64,000 nucleotides of DNA from Lepidostoma basale (GCA_022606425.2 JAHDVF020001024.1:124001-188000); one strand, 5' to 3'. Numbered from the stretch's first letter, positions 42,835 to 52,728 are shown. The notes: a model not told the origin generated them from the sequence alone. Numbers and translations are program-made.

Positions 42835-44362
42835 AGAGTAGATGCTTTAATACCTTTTTTTCAATAGTGAGTGCTAAATTATAGTAGCTGAGAGTGAGGA
42901 TGATAATCCAACTAAGAGCGACAAACATCATCGGAATATCAAAGCTAGCTTTTGCTATGATAATTTTACTACCAAGCCCATTGGATCCACTGACAAATTC
43001 ACTGACGATGGCACCCATAATAGAGCCTGATAGGGCTACCTTTATGCCAGAGAATAGCTGAGGTAGGGCGGTGGGGAGCTCGAGCTTTGTAAAGAGATAA
43101 AAAATTGTCGGTTTAAAAAAGTTTTTTTGGCTCTCTATTTTTATTCTAGCATTAGTAAATGCCTGCATGGCCGTAATGAAAAGAGGGAAAAAGATAATAA
43201 GAAAAACAATTAATATTTTAGTAGCTAAACCTATACCAAGCCATAATAGTAAAAGAGGTGCAATAGCAATAATAGGGATACCACTCATTATAATGATAAT
43301 AGGCATTGTTAGCTCTCTTATTTTTATAGATTTACTAAGAAAATAGGCAAGTGGTATGGTAACGATAACGGCAATAATAAAGCCACAAATACTTTCTGTA
43401 ATGGTATAGGATAGATCCTTGATAATGGCACCTGAGAGCGTTGTCTTTAAAAATAGGTTCAAAACATCTAAGGGGTAGGGTATTAAATAGTCGGGGATTG
43501 AGGCTATTTTTTTAATTACTGTGACAAGGAAGAAAAAGATAAGGAGACTAAGCAGATTGATATATATATTTTTTTTGGGTGGGTGCATCGTACTATAGAA
43601 TACTTTATTTTGCTCATCACTCTTCGTCGTTAACTCGGTAGTAAGGATCTTTCGTAGCTCTTGTATTTGACATTCTTGATCATGGGTCAAGCGATAGTCG
43701 GTAGTAGCATAATTTTCTTGTGTGATGCAGCTATAGTATAAAATATCGGCGGGAGATGTAGTTAGTACAATAATCTGATTTGCTAAAAAGATCGCCTCTT
43801 CAATAGAGTGAGTTACAAAGATGATTGTTAATTGTTTGGTTTGGTTGATTACTTTCGATAAGACATTAAGGCGCTCTCTTGTTAGCACATCAAGTGCGGA
43901 GAATGGTTCATCAAGGAGGAGTAGATCTGGTTCGTAGGCAAGAGCTCTTGCAAGTTCAACACGTTTTTTCATCCCTCCAGATAGTTGGTGAGGATAATAG
44001 TCTCGAAATGCGGTGAGGTCCATCAGCTCAATGGCTTCATCAATGGCATCGATGGATTTTTTTGTGAGCTTTTCACCAGCTAAATCATAGGGAAGTGCAA
44101 CATTCTCAACAATATTTTTCCAGTGTAGTAAACCATCTTCTTGGCTAACATAGGCACATCTTTTGGCCTGAGATCTAATCTCACCGGCTGATGGTTTAAT
44201 TATATTAGCGATAATTTTTAGTAAGGTACTTTTACCGCATCCGGATGGTCCCGTTATGGCCAGAATATCGGCTTTTTCAACGGAGAATGCAATACTATCT
44301 AATACCTTGTTATTGTGATAGCTAAACTCGATATTGCTAACTTCTATGAATGATCTACTCAT
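42827..44362 (-). CDS. Fused ABC transporter ATPase-permease (nitrate/sulfonate/HMP type)
   Basis: The 511-residue protein joins two parts that are usually separate. Residues ~1-215 are an ATPase of the SsuB/TauB type (GPSGCGKSTLL, LSGGMKKRVELARAL, LLLLDEPFSALD, VTHSIEEA). Residues ~265-505 are a SsuC/TauC/ThiX-type permease with about six helices and the GAIVSEFVSGSNGLG loop. It would work as a homodimer. ATG 44362 follows the stop of the upstream gene by one base. No binding protein is adjacent, so the substrate cannot be told. Confidence 0.83.
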   Translation of the reverse strand: MSRSFIEVSNIEFSYHNNKVLDSIAFSVEKADILAITGPSGCGKSTLLKIIANIIKPSAGEIRSQAKRCAYVSQEDGLLHWKNIVENVALPYDLAGEKLTKKSIDAIDEAIELMDLTAFRDYYPHQLSGGMKKRVELARALAYEPDLLLLDEPFSALDVLTRERLNVLSKVINQTKQLTIIFVTHSIEEAIFLANQIIVLTTSPADILYYSCITQENYATTDYRLTHDQECQIQELRKILTTELTTKSDEQNKVFYSTMHPPKKNIYINLLSLLIFFFLVTVIKKIASIPDYLIPYPLDVLNLFLKTTLSGAIIKDLSYTITESICGFIIAVIVTIPLAYFLSKSIKIRELTMPIIIIMSGIPIIAIAPLLLLWLGIGLATKILIVFLIIFFPLFITAMQAFTNARIKIESQKNFFKPTIFYLFTKLELPTALPQLFSGIKVALSGSIMGAIVSEFVSGSNGLGSKIIIAKASFDIPMMFVALSWIIILTLSYYNLALTIEKKVLKHLLYA

Positions 44363-44363
44363 T

Positions 44364-45704
44364 TTAATTAATAGCTGGTAGAATAAAGTCACCTATAGCT
44401 TCAATCCGTTCCAGATGCACATAGCCACCAACATATCTGCTACGGAGCCTAGTAGGGCTATTTACTTTATTTCGATCATATATTCTAATGTGGAAAGTAC
44501 CATCTTGATCAAAGTAAGGGAAAAATACTGCTGTATGCAGGTGCTGCCTTAACGTTGGGTTACTTCCAAACTCTTTATTAATTGACCCCAGGTAGAATGA
44601 ATTAGGATACTGAATTGCCTGTAGATAGAGGATTGCCTCAAGATTATTAAGTGAGTAGCCAACATCGGGAATATAGCTAAAAAAGGGTGTATTATTGACA
44701 TCCATGCTATCGTAGGCTAGTTTTTTATAGGGATACTGCGAACGTGCTATTTCGTAGGCAATATTACGAACCCAGTCTAATCCAAAGTAGGGATCGCGTT
44801 CTGGGTATTGATTATTAACTGAATCAGTCTTTCGTACCTTGGGAGCTTGCTTGATCACTTGAGGATCCATGAGTTTACTATTATTTAAGGGGGCGTAGAG
44901 TGCATCAGCGACCCACTTAGAAAAGCCCGAGCAGTTGAACCCGCCACTAAAGGGTTGCTCTTTGTTCTGTAACTTACCAGTAGCAATAAAAATAAAACGG
45001 CCATCTGGGTCTTGTGCACCATCATCTTCGTCATTCTCTCTAAGATAGGCGAGGTGGGGATCGATGTGCGAACTAATATGCTTGATTTTTTGCCAATCAT
45101 CCCACCCTTCATGGGGTAGTAAACCCGCCCAGTTGACGCGGCTTTTGGTACTTGCCATCACCTTGGCGAGTGGGCTGATCGCTACAGATACAAAGCTCAT
45201 CGGTATTTTGACATTTCGGTAGAGAGGAGTGTTATGAACATAGATATCCATATTTGATCGGCGAAGGCCATCGGGTTTGACTTGAATATATGAGAGGCCA
45301 TCATCTTGAATAAAAATACGAAGATGGTCAATTATTCCAGTACTGAGATTTTTTTTAAAAACATAGTTACCTCGACCATGAATAGTAAAGCGATCAATAC
45401 CGGCCAATTTTGTTTCATTAGCAAAAATGATATTGACACTTGAGGGCTCTCGCCACTGGTAAAGTTTAACAACTGAGTTGTTACCCATCTGCTGAATCTC
45501 AATATCTTCAAAACTAAAATCTTGTAGATGGGTTGATTCGATAATACGTTTATAGGTAGTTCTTACTTCATCATTTTCAATAAAAAAAGCCTTTTCTAGT
45601 AGAATCTGTTCCTCTGTATAGTCAACTTGGCTTTGCCCATGCAGATAATTTAAGGAGTAAAAAATCATAACAGACAACATCATTGCTTTACTAAACATGC
45701 TCAA
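44364..45704 (-). CDS. Secreted NlpC/P60-like protein
   Basis: The 446-residue product has a signal peptide (about residues 1-23, cleavage after LHG/GQS). Its middle is beta-rich. C258 in GGFNCSGFSKW is like the catalytic cysteine motif of NlpC/P60 cysteine peptidases, and H388 or H390 (RQHLHTAVFF) could be the partner histidine. This would make it a cell-wall peptidase, though the spacing of 130 residues is longer than usual. It overlaps der by 14 bp and leads to the ABC gene. Function is inferred. Confidence 0.55.
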   Translation of the reverse strand: MSMFSKAMMLSVMIFYSLNYLHGQSQVDYTEEQILLEKAFFIENDEVRTTYKRIIESTHLQDFSFEDIEIQQMGNNSVVKLYQWREPSSVNIIFANETKLAGIDRFTIHGRGNYVFKKNLSTGIIDHLRIFIQDDGLSYIQVKPDGLRRSNMDIYVHNTPLYRNVKIPMSFVSVAISPLAKVMASTKSRVNWAGLLPHEGWDDWQKIKHISSHIDPHLAYLRENDEDDGAQDPDGRFIFIATGKLQNKEQPFSGGFNCSGFSKWVADALYAPLNNSKLMDPQVIKQAPKVRKTDSVNNQYPERDPYFGLDWVRNIAYEIARSQYPYKKLAYDSMDVNNTPFFSYIPDVGYSLNNLEAILYLQAIQYPNSFYLGSINKEFGSNPTLRQHLHTAVFFPYFDQDGTFHIRIYDRNKVNSPTRLRSRYVGGYVHLERIEAIGDFILPAIN

Positions 45705-47061
45705 CCTCCAAGGTTAAAGGTACCGATTTAAATCCAAATTCAGCTCTTAGTTTATTTTGTAGGAAGCGTAGGTATGAATCATCAAGATGGCCATGAACCC
45801 TCAAGGTAAAGCGTGCTGGGGCACAATCCATCTGTCTTAAACTTTTAAACCATGTTATACTCCGACCTCGGCGTGCAGGTGGGCGCTCTTCTGTCCACTC
45901 CTTCAGGGCTAAATTGAGCTCTAACTCATTAGCCTTCTTATGATTTTCACTGTAAAGTCTTACCACACTGGACAAGAGATTATCGATGCCCCATGCATAG
46001 GTTGCTGAGACCGCAACAACGGGAATGTAGGCTAGGACGGGAAAGTCAAAGCGGAGCTGATCAATAGCTTTACTCAGTAGATCACTACTTTGACCTCTTA
46101 CTTTAACCGTAGGATCAATTTTTTCCTGTAAATCCCATTTATTTAAAACAAAGATAAATGGCTTTTTTTCTCTTACAATAATATCAGCAATTTTTTTATC
46201 TTGATCGGCTAAGCCCTCTGTTGCATCAATCATTAGTAGAATAATATCTGCTGCCTTCGCCGCATCTTCGCTTCGTTTAGATGAAAAATACTCAAGGCGC
46301 TCATCGACCTTTGCCTTGCGACGTAGACCCGCAGTATCGAGGAGTTCAAAATGATGCTGGTCGCTTGTAAAATGAGAGATAACGGTATCACGGGTAGTTC
46401 CGGCAATTGATGAGACGATAGAGTTTTCTTGCCCGCAAAGACGGTTAGCCAGGCTTGACTTCCCTACATTGGGTCGACCTAGCATGGTAATCTTAATGCC
46501 TTTCGCTTCTTGATGAGCAACATCGATCCCTGCCTCCTGTTGAGATGGCATGAGAGGGGCAATCCTTTCACCTAGTAAATGATAGAAGTTATCGAGCCCT
46601 CTATTATGCTCTGCAGAGATAAAAATGACATCACCCAGCCCAAGACGGTAGAGATCATTGGCTAAAAGCTCCTTCTCCATGCTATCACACTTATTGGCCA
46701 CAAGCATCAGCTTTTGACGATAGCGTCGCAATTGATCGATCAGTAGGTAATCCTCTGCTGTTAGTCCATTGGCATCAACAACAAGAACAATAAGATCGGC
46801 ACGTTTGGCCTCAAAGAGACTTTTAGTTATGGACATCTCCTCTAACTCACCCTCTGCATCGGGTCGGCATCCACCGGTATCAAGGAGAAGGAAGGCTTGA
46901 TTGTTAAGTAAGCATAGGCGTGCAACTGCATCGCGTGTTGCTCCCGGTTGGCTATCAGTAATAGCAATACGCTCGTTCATTAAACGATTAAATAGGGTTG
47001 ATTTACCAACATTAGGGCGACCCGTAATGGTTACACGCAGTAGATTATCTTTTTGTATCAA
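45691..47061 (-). CDS. der: Ribosome-assembly GTPase Der (EngA)
   Basis: The 456-residue protein has two tandem GTPase domains (GRPNVGKSTLFN with DTGG, and GRPNVGKSSLAN with DTAGL and NKWD) followed by the KH-like domain. It is needed for 50S subunit maturation. It starts with TTG at 47061, with GAGG 7 nt upstream, overlapping the end of ptsI by 17 bp. Confidence 0.95.
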   Translation of the reverse strand: MIQKDNLLRVTITGRPNVGKSTLFNRLMNERIAITDSQPGATRDAVARLCLLNNQAFLLLDTGGCRPDAEGELEEMSITKSLFEAKRADLIVLVVDANGLTAEDYLLIDQLRRYRQKLMLVANKCDSMEKELLANDLYRLGLGDVIFISAEHNRGLDNFYHLLGERIAPLMPSQQEAGIDVAHQEAKGIKITMLGRPNVGKSSLANRLCGQENSIVSSIAGTTRDTVISHFTSDQHHFELLDTAGLRRKAKVDERLEYFSSKRSEDAAKAADIILLMIDATEGLADQDKKIADIIVREKKPFIFVLNKWDLQEKIDPTVKVRGQSSDLLSKAIDQLRFDFPVLAYIPVVAVSATYAWGIDNLLSSVVRLYSENHKKANELELNLALKEWTEERPPARRGRSITWFKSLRQMDCAPARFTLRVHGHLDDSYLRFLQNKLRAEFGFKSVPLTLEVEHV

Positions 47062-48817
47062 TATGGGCCTCTTTAAATTGCCTTAATAGGGTTATGATCT
47101 CTTTTTGATTTTTTAACGTTAAAGCCTCAGATGCCAAGATTTTAACCTGCTCATAATTGATTTTACGAACAAGATCCTTCGCCATTGCTATCCGTGAGGG
47201 ACTCATACTAAATTCTTGAACACCCATACCAATTAATAGAGGCATCGCTTGCAGATCACCTGCCAATTCTCCACAGATACTACATGGAATATGGTGGGCA
47301 CTTGCCGCTTCAAGCGTTATAGCTATAAGCTTTAACAGGGCAGGATGCAGAGGTTGGTAGTGCCTTTTAACTTTTTCGTTCGTACGATCCACAGCAAGAC
47401 TATATTGAGTTAAATCATTGGTACCAATAGAAAAAAAGTCAACATAGGGGGCAAGGTCTTTACTGGTCAACGCTGCACTTGGAATCTCAATCATAATACC
47501 GATGGCGACATCTTCATCGAAGGCTATCTGCTCACTCCTCAGTTGCTCCCTTACGCTATTCATGATCGCCAAGGCCTCAAGGAGGTCATCAACACCCGAC
47601 ACAAAGGGTAGCATGATACGCAACTTACCAAAGGGAGATGCACGATAGAGAGCTCTTAACTGGGCTCTAAATATAGTGGGGTGATCAAGGCACATGCGTA
47701 AGGCACGATGGCCTAATAGCGGATTGAGCTCGCTCTCTTTAGCTCCTAGGCTAAGCACTTTATCCCCCCCCATATCAAGGGTTCGGATCGTAGTCACCCT
47801 GCCTTCGGCTAGAACAAGAGCCTGGCAGTAGTCAGCAAATAGCTGCTCTTCGGTAGGTTGTGCCTTAATTGAGTGGAGAAGATAGAGAAACTCACTTCTA
47901 AATAAACCAATGCTATCGCAGTTTTGATCGATGCCACTAACGATATCGTCCAGTTTTTGGGCATTACTTTTGAGTATAATATTTTTTTGATCAAGCGTCT
48001 GTGCAGGGAGCAGTAACAGTTTATTGAGATGATTTTGGTGCTCTTTTTCTTCCCTTATTTTTTGGTTATAATGATTTCTTACTTGAGTGGTAGGCCTTAC
48101 AAAGACAATACCTTCATTAGCATCGATGATGAGGTTGTCACCTGTTTTTATTGATGCTAAAAGATCATCAATATTAAAAATGGATACGACAGCCATCGTA
48201 CGAGCAATAATGGCTGTATGGCTTGTGGTACCCCCCTCCTGAAGGAGGATTGCTTTAACTTGGTTTTTTTTAAGCTGCATGACTGTAATAGAGGGTAGCT
48301 CTTGAGCAACCAAGGCGACGGAGTCACTGACTGCATCAAGCTCTGCGATCAACTGGCTATTACGACCAAAACTAAGGTTTTCCATCAGCCTATGCTTGAC
48401 ATCCATAAAATCGGTAACTCGCTCTTGCATGAGTTTATTATCACTTTTAGAGAGTTTATCGATCATTCTATCCATATATTGTGTTAATGGTTGCTCAACA
48501 TTGATCAGTTGCTTAGGAAGCTCTTCTGTAATGTAACCAATGAGATCGGGGTCATCAACCATCATGATATGAACATTGATTAAATTAATGGCACTATGAT
48601 CTATTTGAGTATGATAGTTTTTCTTCAGTGCGTTAAGTTCTTGTTTAGTAAGCTCTATAGCTTTAATCAGGCGATTAATTTCATGCGAAACATCACTTTT
48701 TTTAATGGAGTATGATGGGTTTATATTTTTTTGCCTAGTAAAAACTAACGCTTTAGTGATGGTAATACCGGCTGATATCGAAGTACCTGATAGTTTTTTC
48801 ATGGTTGAATTATTCAT
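47045..48817 (-). CDS. ptsI: Phosphoenolpyruvate-protein phosphotransferase (PTS enzyme I)
   Basis: The 590-residue enzyme transfers phosphate from PEP to HPr. It has the phospho-histidine motif GGTTSHTAIIARTM, TLDMGGDKVL, LFRSEFLY, and SIGTNDLTQYSLAVDR with the active-site CGELAGD near the C-terminus. A promoter-like TTGACT, 17 nt, TATGTT lies upstream on the minus strand. No HPr or enzyme II gene is adjacent, so it may serve a regulatory or partial PTS as in several spirochaetes. Confidence 0.94.
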   Translation of the reverse strand: MNNSTMKKLSGTSISAGITITKALVFTRQKNINPSYSIKKSDVSHEINRLIKAIELTKQELNALKKNYHTQIDHSAINLINVHIMMVDDPDLIGYITEELPKQLINVEQPLTQYMDRMIDKLSKSDNKLMQERVTDFMDVKHRLMENLSFGRNSQLIAELDAVSDSVALVAQELPSITVMQLKKNQVKAILLQEGGTTSHTAIIARTMAVVSIFNIDDLLASIKTGDNLIIDANEGIVFVRPTTQVRNHYNQKIREEKEHQNHLNKLLLLPAQTLDQKNIILKSNAQKLDDIVSGIDQNCDSIGLFRSEFLYLLHSIKAQPTEEQLFADYCQALVLAEGRVTTIRTLDMGGDKVLSLGAKESELNPLLGHRALRMCLDHPTIFRAQLRALYRASPFGKLRIMLPFVSGVDDLLEALAIMNSVREQLRSEQIAFDEDVAIGIMIEIPSAALTSKDLAPYVDFFSIGTNDLTQYSLAVDRTNEKVKRHYQPLHPALLKLIAITLEAASAHHIPCSICGELAGDLQAMPLLIGMGVQEFSMSPSRIAMAKDLVRKINYEQVKILASEALTLKNQKEIITLLRQFKEAHIDTKR

Positions 48818-48880
48818 CGTAATAGCTTAAACATAACATAATAAATGGGTTGAGTCAAATACAATCTAACTTTTAGTCTG

Positions 48881-49828
48881 TCAGTCTCGTGGTGCTATTT
48901 TGGGATTGATCGGATTACCATCCTTGAAAACTGAAAATATAATATTACTATTAACAGATACCTTGCCTAAACTTGTCCCAGCTTCAACACTATCACCTAT
49001 CTTGACATAGGCGTTGTCAAAGCCACTATAGAGGTAGGTATAGCCTCCCGCATGCTCTATAACAATGATTTGTCCAAGCTCTCTGTAGCTTCCTTTGTAG
49101 ACAACGGTCCCACGCGATAGAGCTTTGATGCTCTGCTCACCATTAATAGCAATGCTTACTCCGCGTTGTCTTCCATTGTGGTTAGATATAACTCCATTAA
49201 CGGGCCAAGTTACTCCATCAATAACCGCTAGCTCAGATGGTCTAGCACGTGGAGGGTTGATTGTAGCCTGTTCCAAAGATCGATTACTAGGCTGGGCTGT
49301 CGATTGTTGACTGCTATTATTAACAAGGGTAGGACTAACGACAACACTACTGTTTATGGGTGTGTTTTCCAACGATTTGGTATGATCAGTAGGCTGGGGG
49401 GAGTCAGCTTGCTTAAAGACAACCAGTCGATCGCCAATAAGCAGAGGTTTATTACTATTTTTACTTGATAGCTGCAATAGCTCATCAACCTTCATTCCAT
49501 GATTTCTAGCGATGCTGTAGTAGGTGTCTCCCTTTTTTGCATAGTAGACTGCTGTATTTCTACTCGTACGGCTACTACTTGCAATCGTCGTACTAGTAAC
49601 CGAAAGAGCCTCTTGTCCTGTAGAGGGAATAATTAGTGTGATGCCTTGAGGGAGCATCGAGGCATCTGAAATATTATTAATCTCAAGAAGGGTAGTGAGT
49701 GAAACTCCATAGCGACGTGCTAGACTGTAAAGTGTTTCACCGGCTCTTAAGGTATGTGTCCGGCTTTGTGATAGAGTAGGTAGAGTGATTATTAATGCTA
49801 ACAAAAGAATAAGAAGCAAATTTTTCAT
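48881..49828 (-). CDS. LysM / M23-like exported protein with missing catalytic residues
   Basis: The 315-residue protein has a signal peptide (cleaved after ~20), two LysM domains (about 24-68 and 93-138) that bind peptidoglycan, an S/T-rich linker and an M23 peptidase-fold end (about 207-310). The zinc site is lost: the usual HxxxD region reads HNGRQRG, the YxHL position reads YTYLYSG and the HxH position reads IIFSVF. It is likely a non-enzymatic activator or scaffold, in the way of EnvC and NlpD. AGAAGG precedes the ATG. Confidence 0.82.
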   Translation of the reverse strand: MKNLLLILLLALIITLPTLSQSRTHTLRAGETLYSLARRYGVSLTTLLEINNISDASMLPQGITLIIPSTGQEALSVTSTTIASSSRTSRNTAVYYAKKGDTYYSIARNHGMKVDELLQLSSKNSNKPLLIGDRLVVFKQADSPQPTDHTKSLENTPINSSVVVSPTLVNNSSQQSTAQPSNRSLEQATINPPRARPSELAVIDGVTWPVNGVISNHNGRQRGVSIAINGEQSIKALSRGTVVYKGSYRELGQIIVIEHAGGYTYLYSGFDNAYVKIGDSVEAGTSLGKVSVNSNIIFSVFKDGNPINPKIAPRD

Positions 49829-50033
49829 AGATACCCTTCTTGTCGTCCTCAGGTGATATAAAATTAATGGCTAGCAGACTTTTTATCTGCTATTTAATAG
49901 GGATAGTCTAACGGGGTAAAAGTGTAATAAAAATGAGCCTCCAAAGTGCTTATTAGTAGCGATAAGTATCATGGCCTCTGATGATGATAACCCTTTACAA
50001 AACAAACTATCTGTGATAGGGTTAACCATATAA
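49829..50033. promoter_or_regulatory. Divergent intergenic region with two inverted repeats
   Basis: A 7-bp inverted repeat (TAGCAGA / TCTGCTA, about 49872-49892) and a second, TAACCCT / AGGGTTA, about 49988-50024, lie between the LysM gene and maf. The second encloses the maf promoter region (TTTACA at 49994-49999), so it could be an operator. There is no T run that would make either a good terminator. Confidence 0.3.
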
Positions 50034-50618
50034 ATGAATACAATAATGTTAGCATCATCATCACCACGTCGTCAAGAGCTATTACGCCAAGCGGGTCTAC
50101 CTTTTCGTGCTGCGCCTAGCAGGCTTATTGAAGAGTTGATCTACGATGAAGAGCCGATGGCTGCAGCTAAACGTATTGCCCAAGAAAAATTAGATGTTTT
50201 TCTTAAAAATGAGCATAGCATGGGCTGTCACTGGGCATTGGCAGCCGATACATTTGTATCCTTTCAAGGCCATAACTACGGTAAGCCAACTGATCAGGAA
50301 AAGGCTAGAGAGCTGCTCATGCTTTTATCTGGCCAAACTCACCAGGTTTATACAGGAGTTGTTCTTTGTAACCAAAGGAGCCATGAGCTTATTATTGAAG
50401 CTGAGATAACAGAGGTAGAATTTATGAGGCTTAGTGACGAAGATGTAGCTTGGTATATGGAGACAGGCGAATGGCAGGACTCGGCAGGGGGCTATAAAAT
50501 TCAAGGCAAGGGGCAGTGCTTGATTAAGTCAATTACCGGAAGCTACAGTAACGTACTAGGGTTGCCTCTCAATAGGCTCTACATGATGCTTAGAAAGCTA
50601 GGATATGCTATTACTTAG
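50034..50618 (+). CDS. maf: Maf-like nucleotide pyrophosphatase
   Basis: The 194-residue protein has the Maf start LASSSPRRQELL, AADTFV, KP-DQEKARELLMLLSGQTHQVYTGV and the end GLPLNRLYMML. Maf proteins hydrolyse modified or canonical nucleoside triphosphates such as dTTP and UTP, and m7GTP. There is no clear ribosome binding site (AGGG lies 12 nt upstream). It overlaps the convergent gene by 8 bp. Confidence 0.92.
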   Translation: MNTIMLASSSPRRQELLRQAGLPFRAAPSRLIEELIYDEEPMAAAKRIAQEKLDVFLKNEHSMGCHWALAADTFVSFQGHNYGKPTDQEKARELLMLLSGQTHQVYTGVVLCNQRSHELIIEAEITEVEFMRLSDEDVAWYMETGEWQDSAGGYKIQGKGQCLIKSITGSYSNVLGLPLNRLYMMLRKLGYAIT

Positions 50619-51417
50619 CCTCTTTTTCAGTTGATGGGCTCTGACAAGCTCTTCGTACCGCAGTTATTGAGGTAGCCTTTCCTAGCTCATTAATGGTCAC
50701 GACAACCGCATTGAGTTCGAGGCCATCCCAGGCATCTTTACTACGATGAGGGCGGCTAGAAATTAATTTTTTAATCTCTTCCTCCTTGTTAAGACCTATA
50801 ACAGAGTGGCGCGATCCAATACGCCCACAGTCACTAATATAGGCGGTACCATCCATTATTTGATCATCGGCTGTTAGGCTTCTCAGGCCATAGCCAATCA
50901 CCGCTGCCACTTTACCCGCCAGATGGTAGCCAAAACTCTGCTTTTCAGCAGTAGCGAGAGCGTGAAAAACAACAATATTGGTCAAGTTATCGGCTAGCTT
51001 GTGGTTGATTAAATCCTTGGTAAAGGTAAAAGGGTTTGATGCATGTGCGCGATGGTAACCAGACTGACCCATGACATTAACCATACCTAAGCGTTTTTCA
51101 TGGATGTTTACGGTGGTGAAGCCCCTTCCTGATGCTTTGGAGGGGAAATTAGCAGGGCGTAAAATAAAGTTCATCTGTGATAGTTCGCTGGCTAAATCTT
51201 TCTTGAAGTAGATGGCGTCTGTACCTGTAATGAGGTTAACGCCTAGTTTACGCAGATACAGTGCGTGGTTTTTGCCAATGCCAAAGCCCCCTGTTGTAGC
51301 ATTGCCTGAAACAACGGTGTAATCGATGGAGAGCTCTTTTTTGAGATCTGCCAGTAGAGTCTTCAAGACATAAATTCCGCTATTACCAACAACTTCACCC
51401 AAAAAAAGAATATTCAT
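50611..51417 (-). CDS. YmdB-family paralogue lacking metal ligands
   Basis: The 268-residue protein aligns along its length with YmdB phosphoesterases and with the gene at 39121 (start MNILFLGEVVG, middle RPANFPSKASGRGF, end RIGSRHSVIGLNKEEE). The ligands are replaced: GDVVG is GEVVG, NAEN is SGNA, GNHVW is GTDAI, GTHTHV is GYGLRS. It has presumably lost phosphodiesterase activity and may act as a regulator or RNA-binding pseudoenzyme. It is convergent with maf. Confidence 0.85.
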   Translation of the reverse strand: MNILFLGEVVGNSGIYVLKTLLADLKKELSIDYTVVSGNATTGGFGIGKNHALYLRKLGVNLITGTDAIYFKKDLASELSQMNFILRPANFPSKASGRGFTTVNIHEKRLGMVNVMGQSGYHRAHASNPFTFTKDLINHKLADNLTNIVVFHALATAEKQSFGYHLAGKVAAVIGYGLRSLTADDQIMDGTAYISDCGRIGSRHSVIGLNKEEEIKKLISSRPHRSKDAWDGLELNAVVVTINELGKATSITAVRRACQSPSTEKEAK

Positions 51418-51597
51418 TATATGGCTACTTTAGCCTAAAATAGCATAATAATCAATAGAGGGTAGTGATTATAGGGATAAATTAAATTTAAGATAGTTGA
51501 CCTAACTTTATTTTTATGTAACTATAGCTGATAGGCTAATGCGGCTTTAGGCTGAGTAAAGATGATATAAAATAAGAAGAAGGGGTAATGTAACAAT

Positions 51598-52350
51598 ATG
51601 AGAACAAAACTAATTGCTGGTAACTGGAAGATGAATAAAACACCTAGCGAGACGAAGCTATTACTCAGTGAAATTATTCCCCTCGTCAAGGGTAGTGATG
51701 TTACCGTGGCTATTGCTCCAAGCTTTCTTTCTTTACCCACTGCAGCTGAAATGCTAAAGGGTACTAATATTATTCTTGCTGCTCAAAATATGGCAGAGCA
51801 TGACGAAGGTGCCTACACGGGTGAAACATCACCCTTAATGCTTAAGGATCTTGGAGTGAAGATGGTCATTTTAGGCCATAGTGAGCGTCGACAGTATTAT
51901 GGTGAGACAAATAGTGTTATCAATAATAAAGTAAAACTAGCATTAAAGCATGGTTTTATGGTGAATCTATGTGTTGGAGAAACATTGCAAGAGAGGGAGG
52001 CTGGCGAGGCCTTTGATGTTGTAAAAAGCCAGCTTGAGCAAGGACTTAAAGATGTAACGAGTACAGAGATGGCTCATGTTGTTGTTGCCTATGAACCGGT
52101 GTGGGCAATAGGTACGGGAAAAACCGCAACAAGCAGCGATGCTGAGGCTGTGCATCTTGTTGCTAGGGGTAAGATAGAGGCTCTTTTTAATGCAGATGTA
52201 GCAAAAAATGTTATTATACAGTATGGTGGTAGTGTTAATCCTACTAATGTGAAAGAGTTAATGGCTATGCCAAATATTGATGGTGCACTCGTTGGTGGTG
52301 CAAGTTTAAAGGCTGAATCATTTAGTGCTCTGGTAAATTATCTGAAGTAG
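51598..52350 (+). CDS. tpiA: Triosephosphate isomerase
   Basis: The 250-residue enzyme has GNWKMNK (K13), LGHSERR (His), AYEPVWAIGTG (Glu) and the phosphate loop GGSV. It interconverts DHAP and glyceraldehyde 3-phosphate in glycolysis. AAGAAGG lies about 12 nt upstream. It lies 51 bp before secG, as in many bacteria. Confidence 0.97.
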   Translation: MRTKLIAGNWKMNKTPSETKLLLSEIIPLVKGSDVTVAIAPSFLSLPTAAEMLKGTNIILAAQNMAEHDEGAYTGETSPLMLKDLGVKMVILGHSERRQYYGETNSVINNKVKLALKHGFMVNLCVGETLQEREAGEAFDVVKSQLEQGLKDVTSTEMAHVVVAYEPVWAIGTGKTATSSDAEAVHLVARGKIEALFNADVAKNVIIQYGGSVNPTNVKELMAMPNIDGALVGGASLKAESFSALVNYLK

Positions 52351-52401
52351 GTAGATGGCACTACTCTTAGGGAACTATATCTACAGTAAAGGAAAGGGAT
52401 C

Positions 52402-52722
52402 ATGTTTGTAAATATTATTTTTGTTTTATCGATGCTATGTGCAGGTTTTATTATATTGCTGGTTTTGGTGCAAGATGACCAAGGCGAGGGGATGGGCGGA
52501 ATTTTTTCTGGTGGTAGTGGTAGTCCATTTGGTAGTGGTGGGGGCAATTTTTTGCAACGAGCAACAGCTGTTTTAGCTCTCTTTTTTCTGATTACTGCCT
52601 TGGGTTTTGCCTATCTAAATAAAAAATCAATCATTACTGACGATGGTGCGGAGGCAGGAAACTGGCTTAAAAGTGAATTTACTATTGACGATGCATCGGC
52701 TAGTAGTAGTGTAGAGGAGTAG
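52402..52722 (+). CDS. secG: Preprotein translocase subunit SecG
   Basis: The 106-residue protein has two transmembrane helices (about 3-23 and 54-72) linked by a G-rich loop with GSGSPFGSGGGNFL, the typical SecG layout. It is part of the SecYEG channel. AAAGGGA precedes the ATG. The end is acidic (ASSSVEE). Confidence 0.92.
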   Translation: MFVNIIFVLSMLCAGFIILLVLVQDDQGEGMGGIFSGGSGSPFGSGGGNFLQRATAVLALFFLITALGFAYLNKKSIITDDGAEAGNWLKSEFTIDDASASSSVEE

Positions 52723-52728
52723 CCTAAC

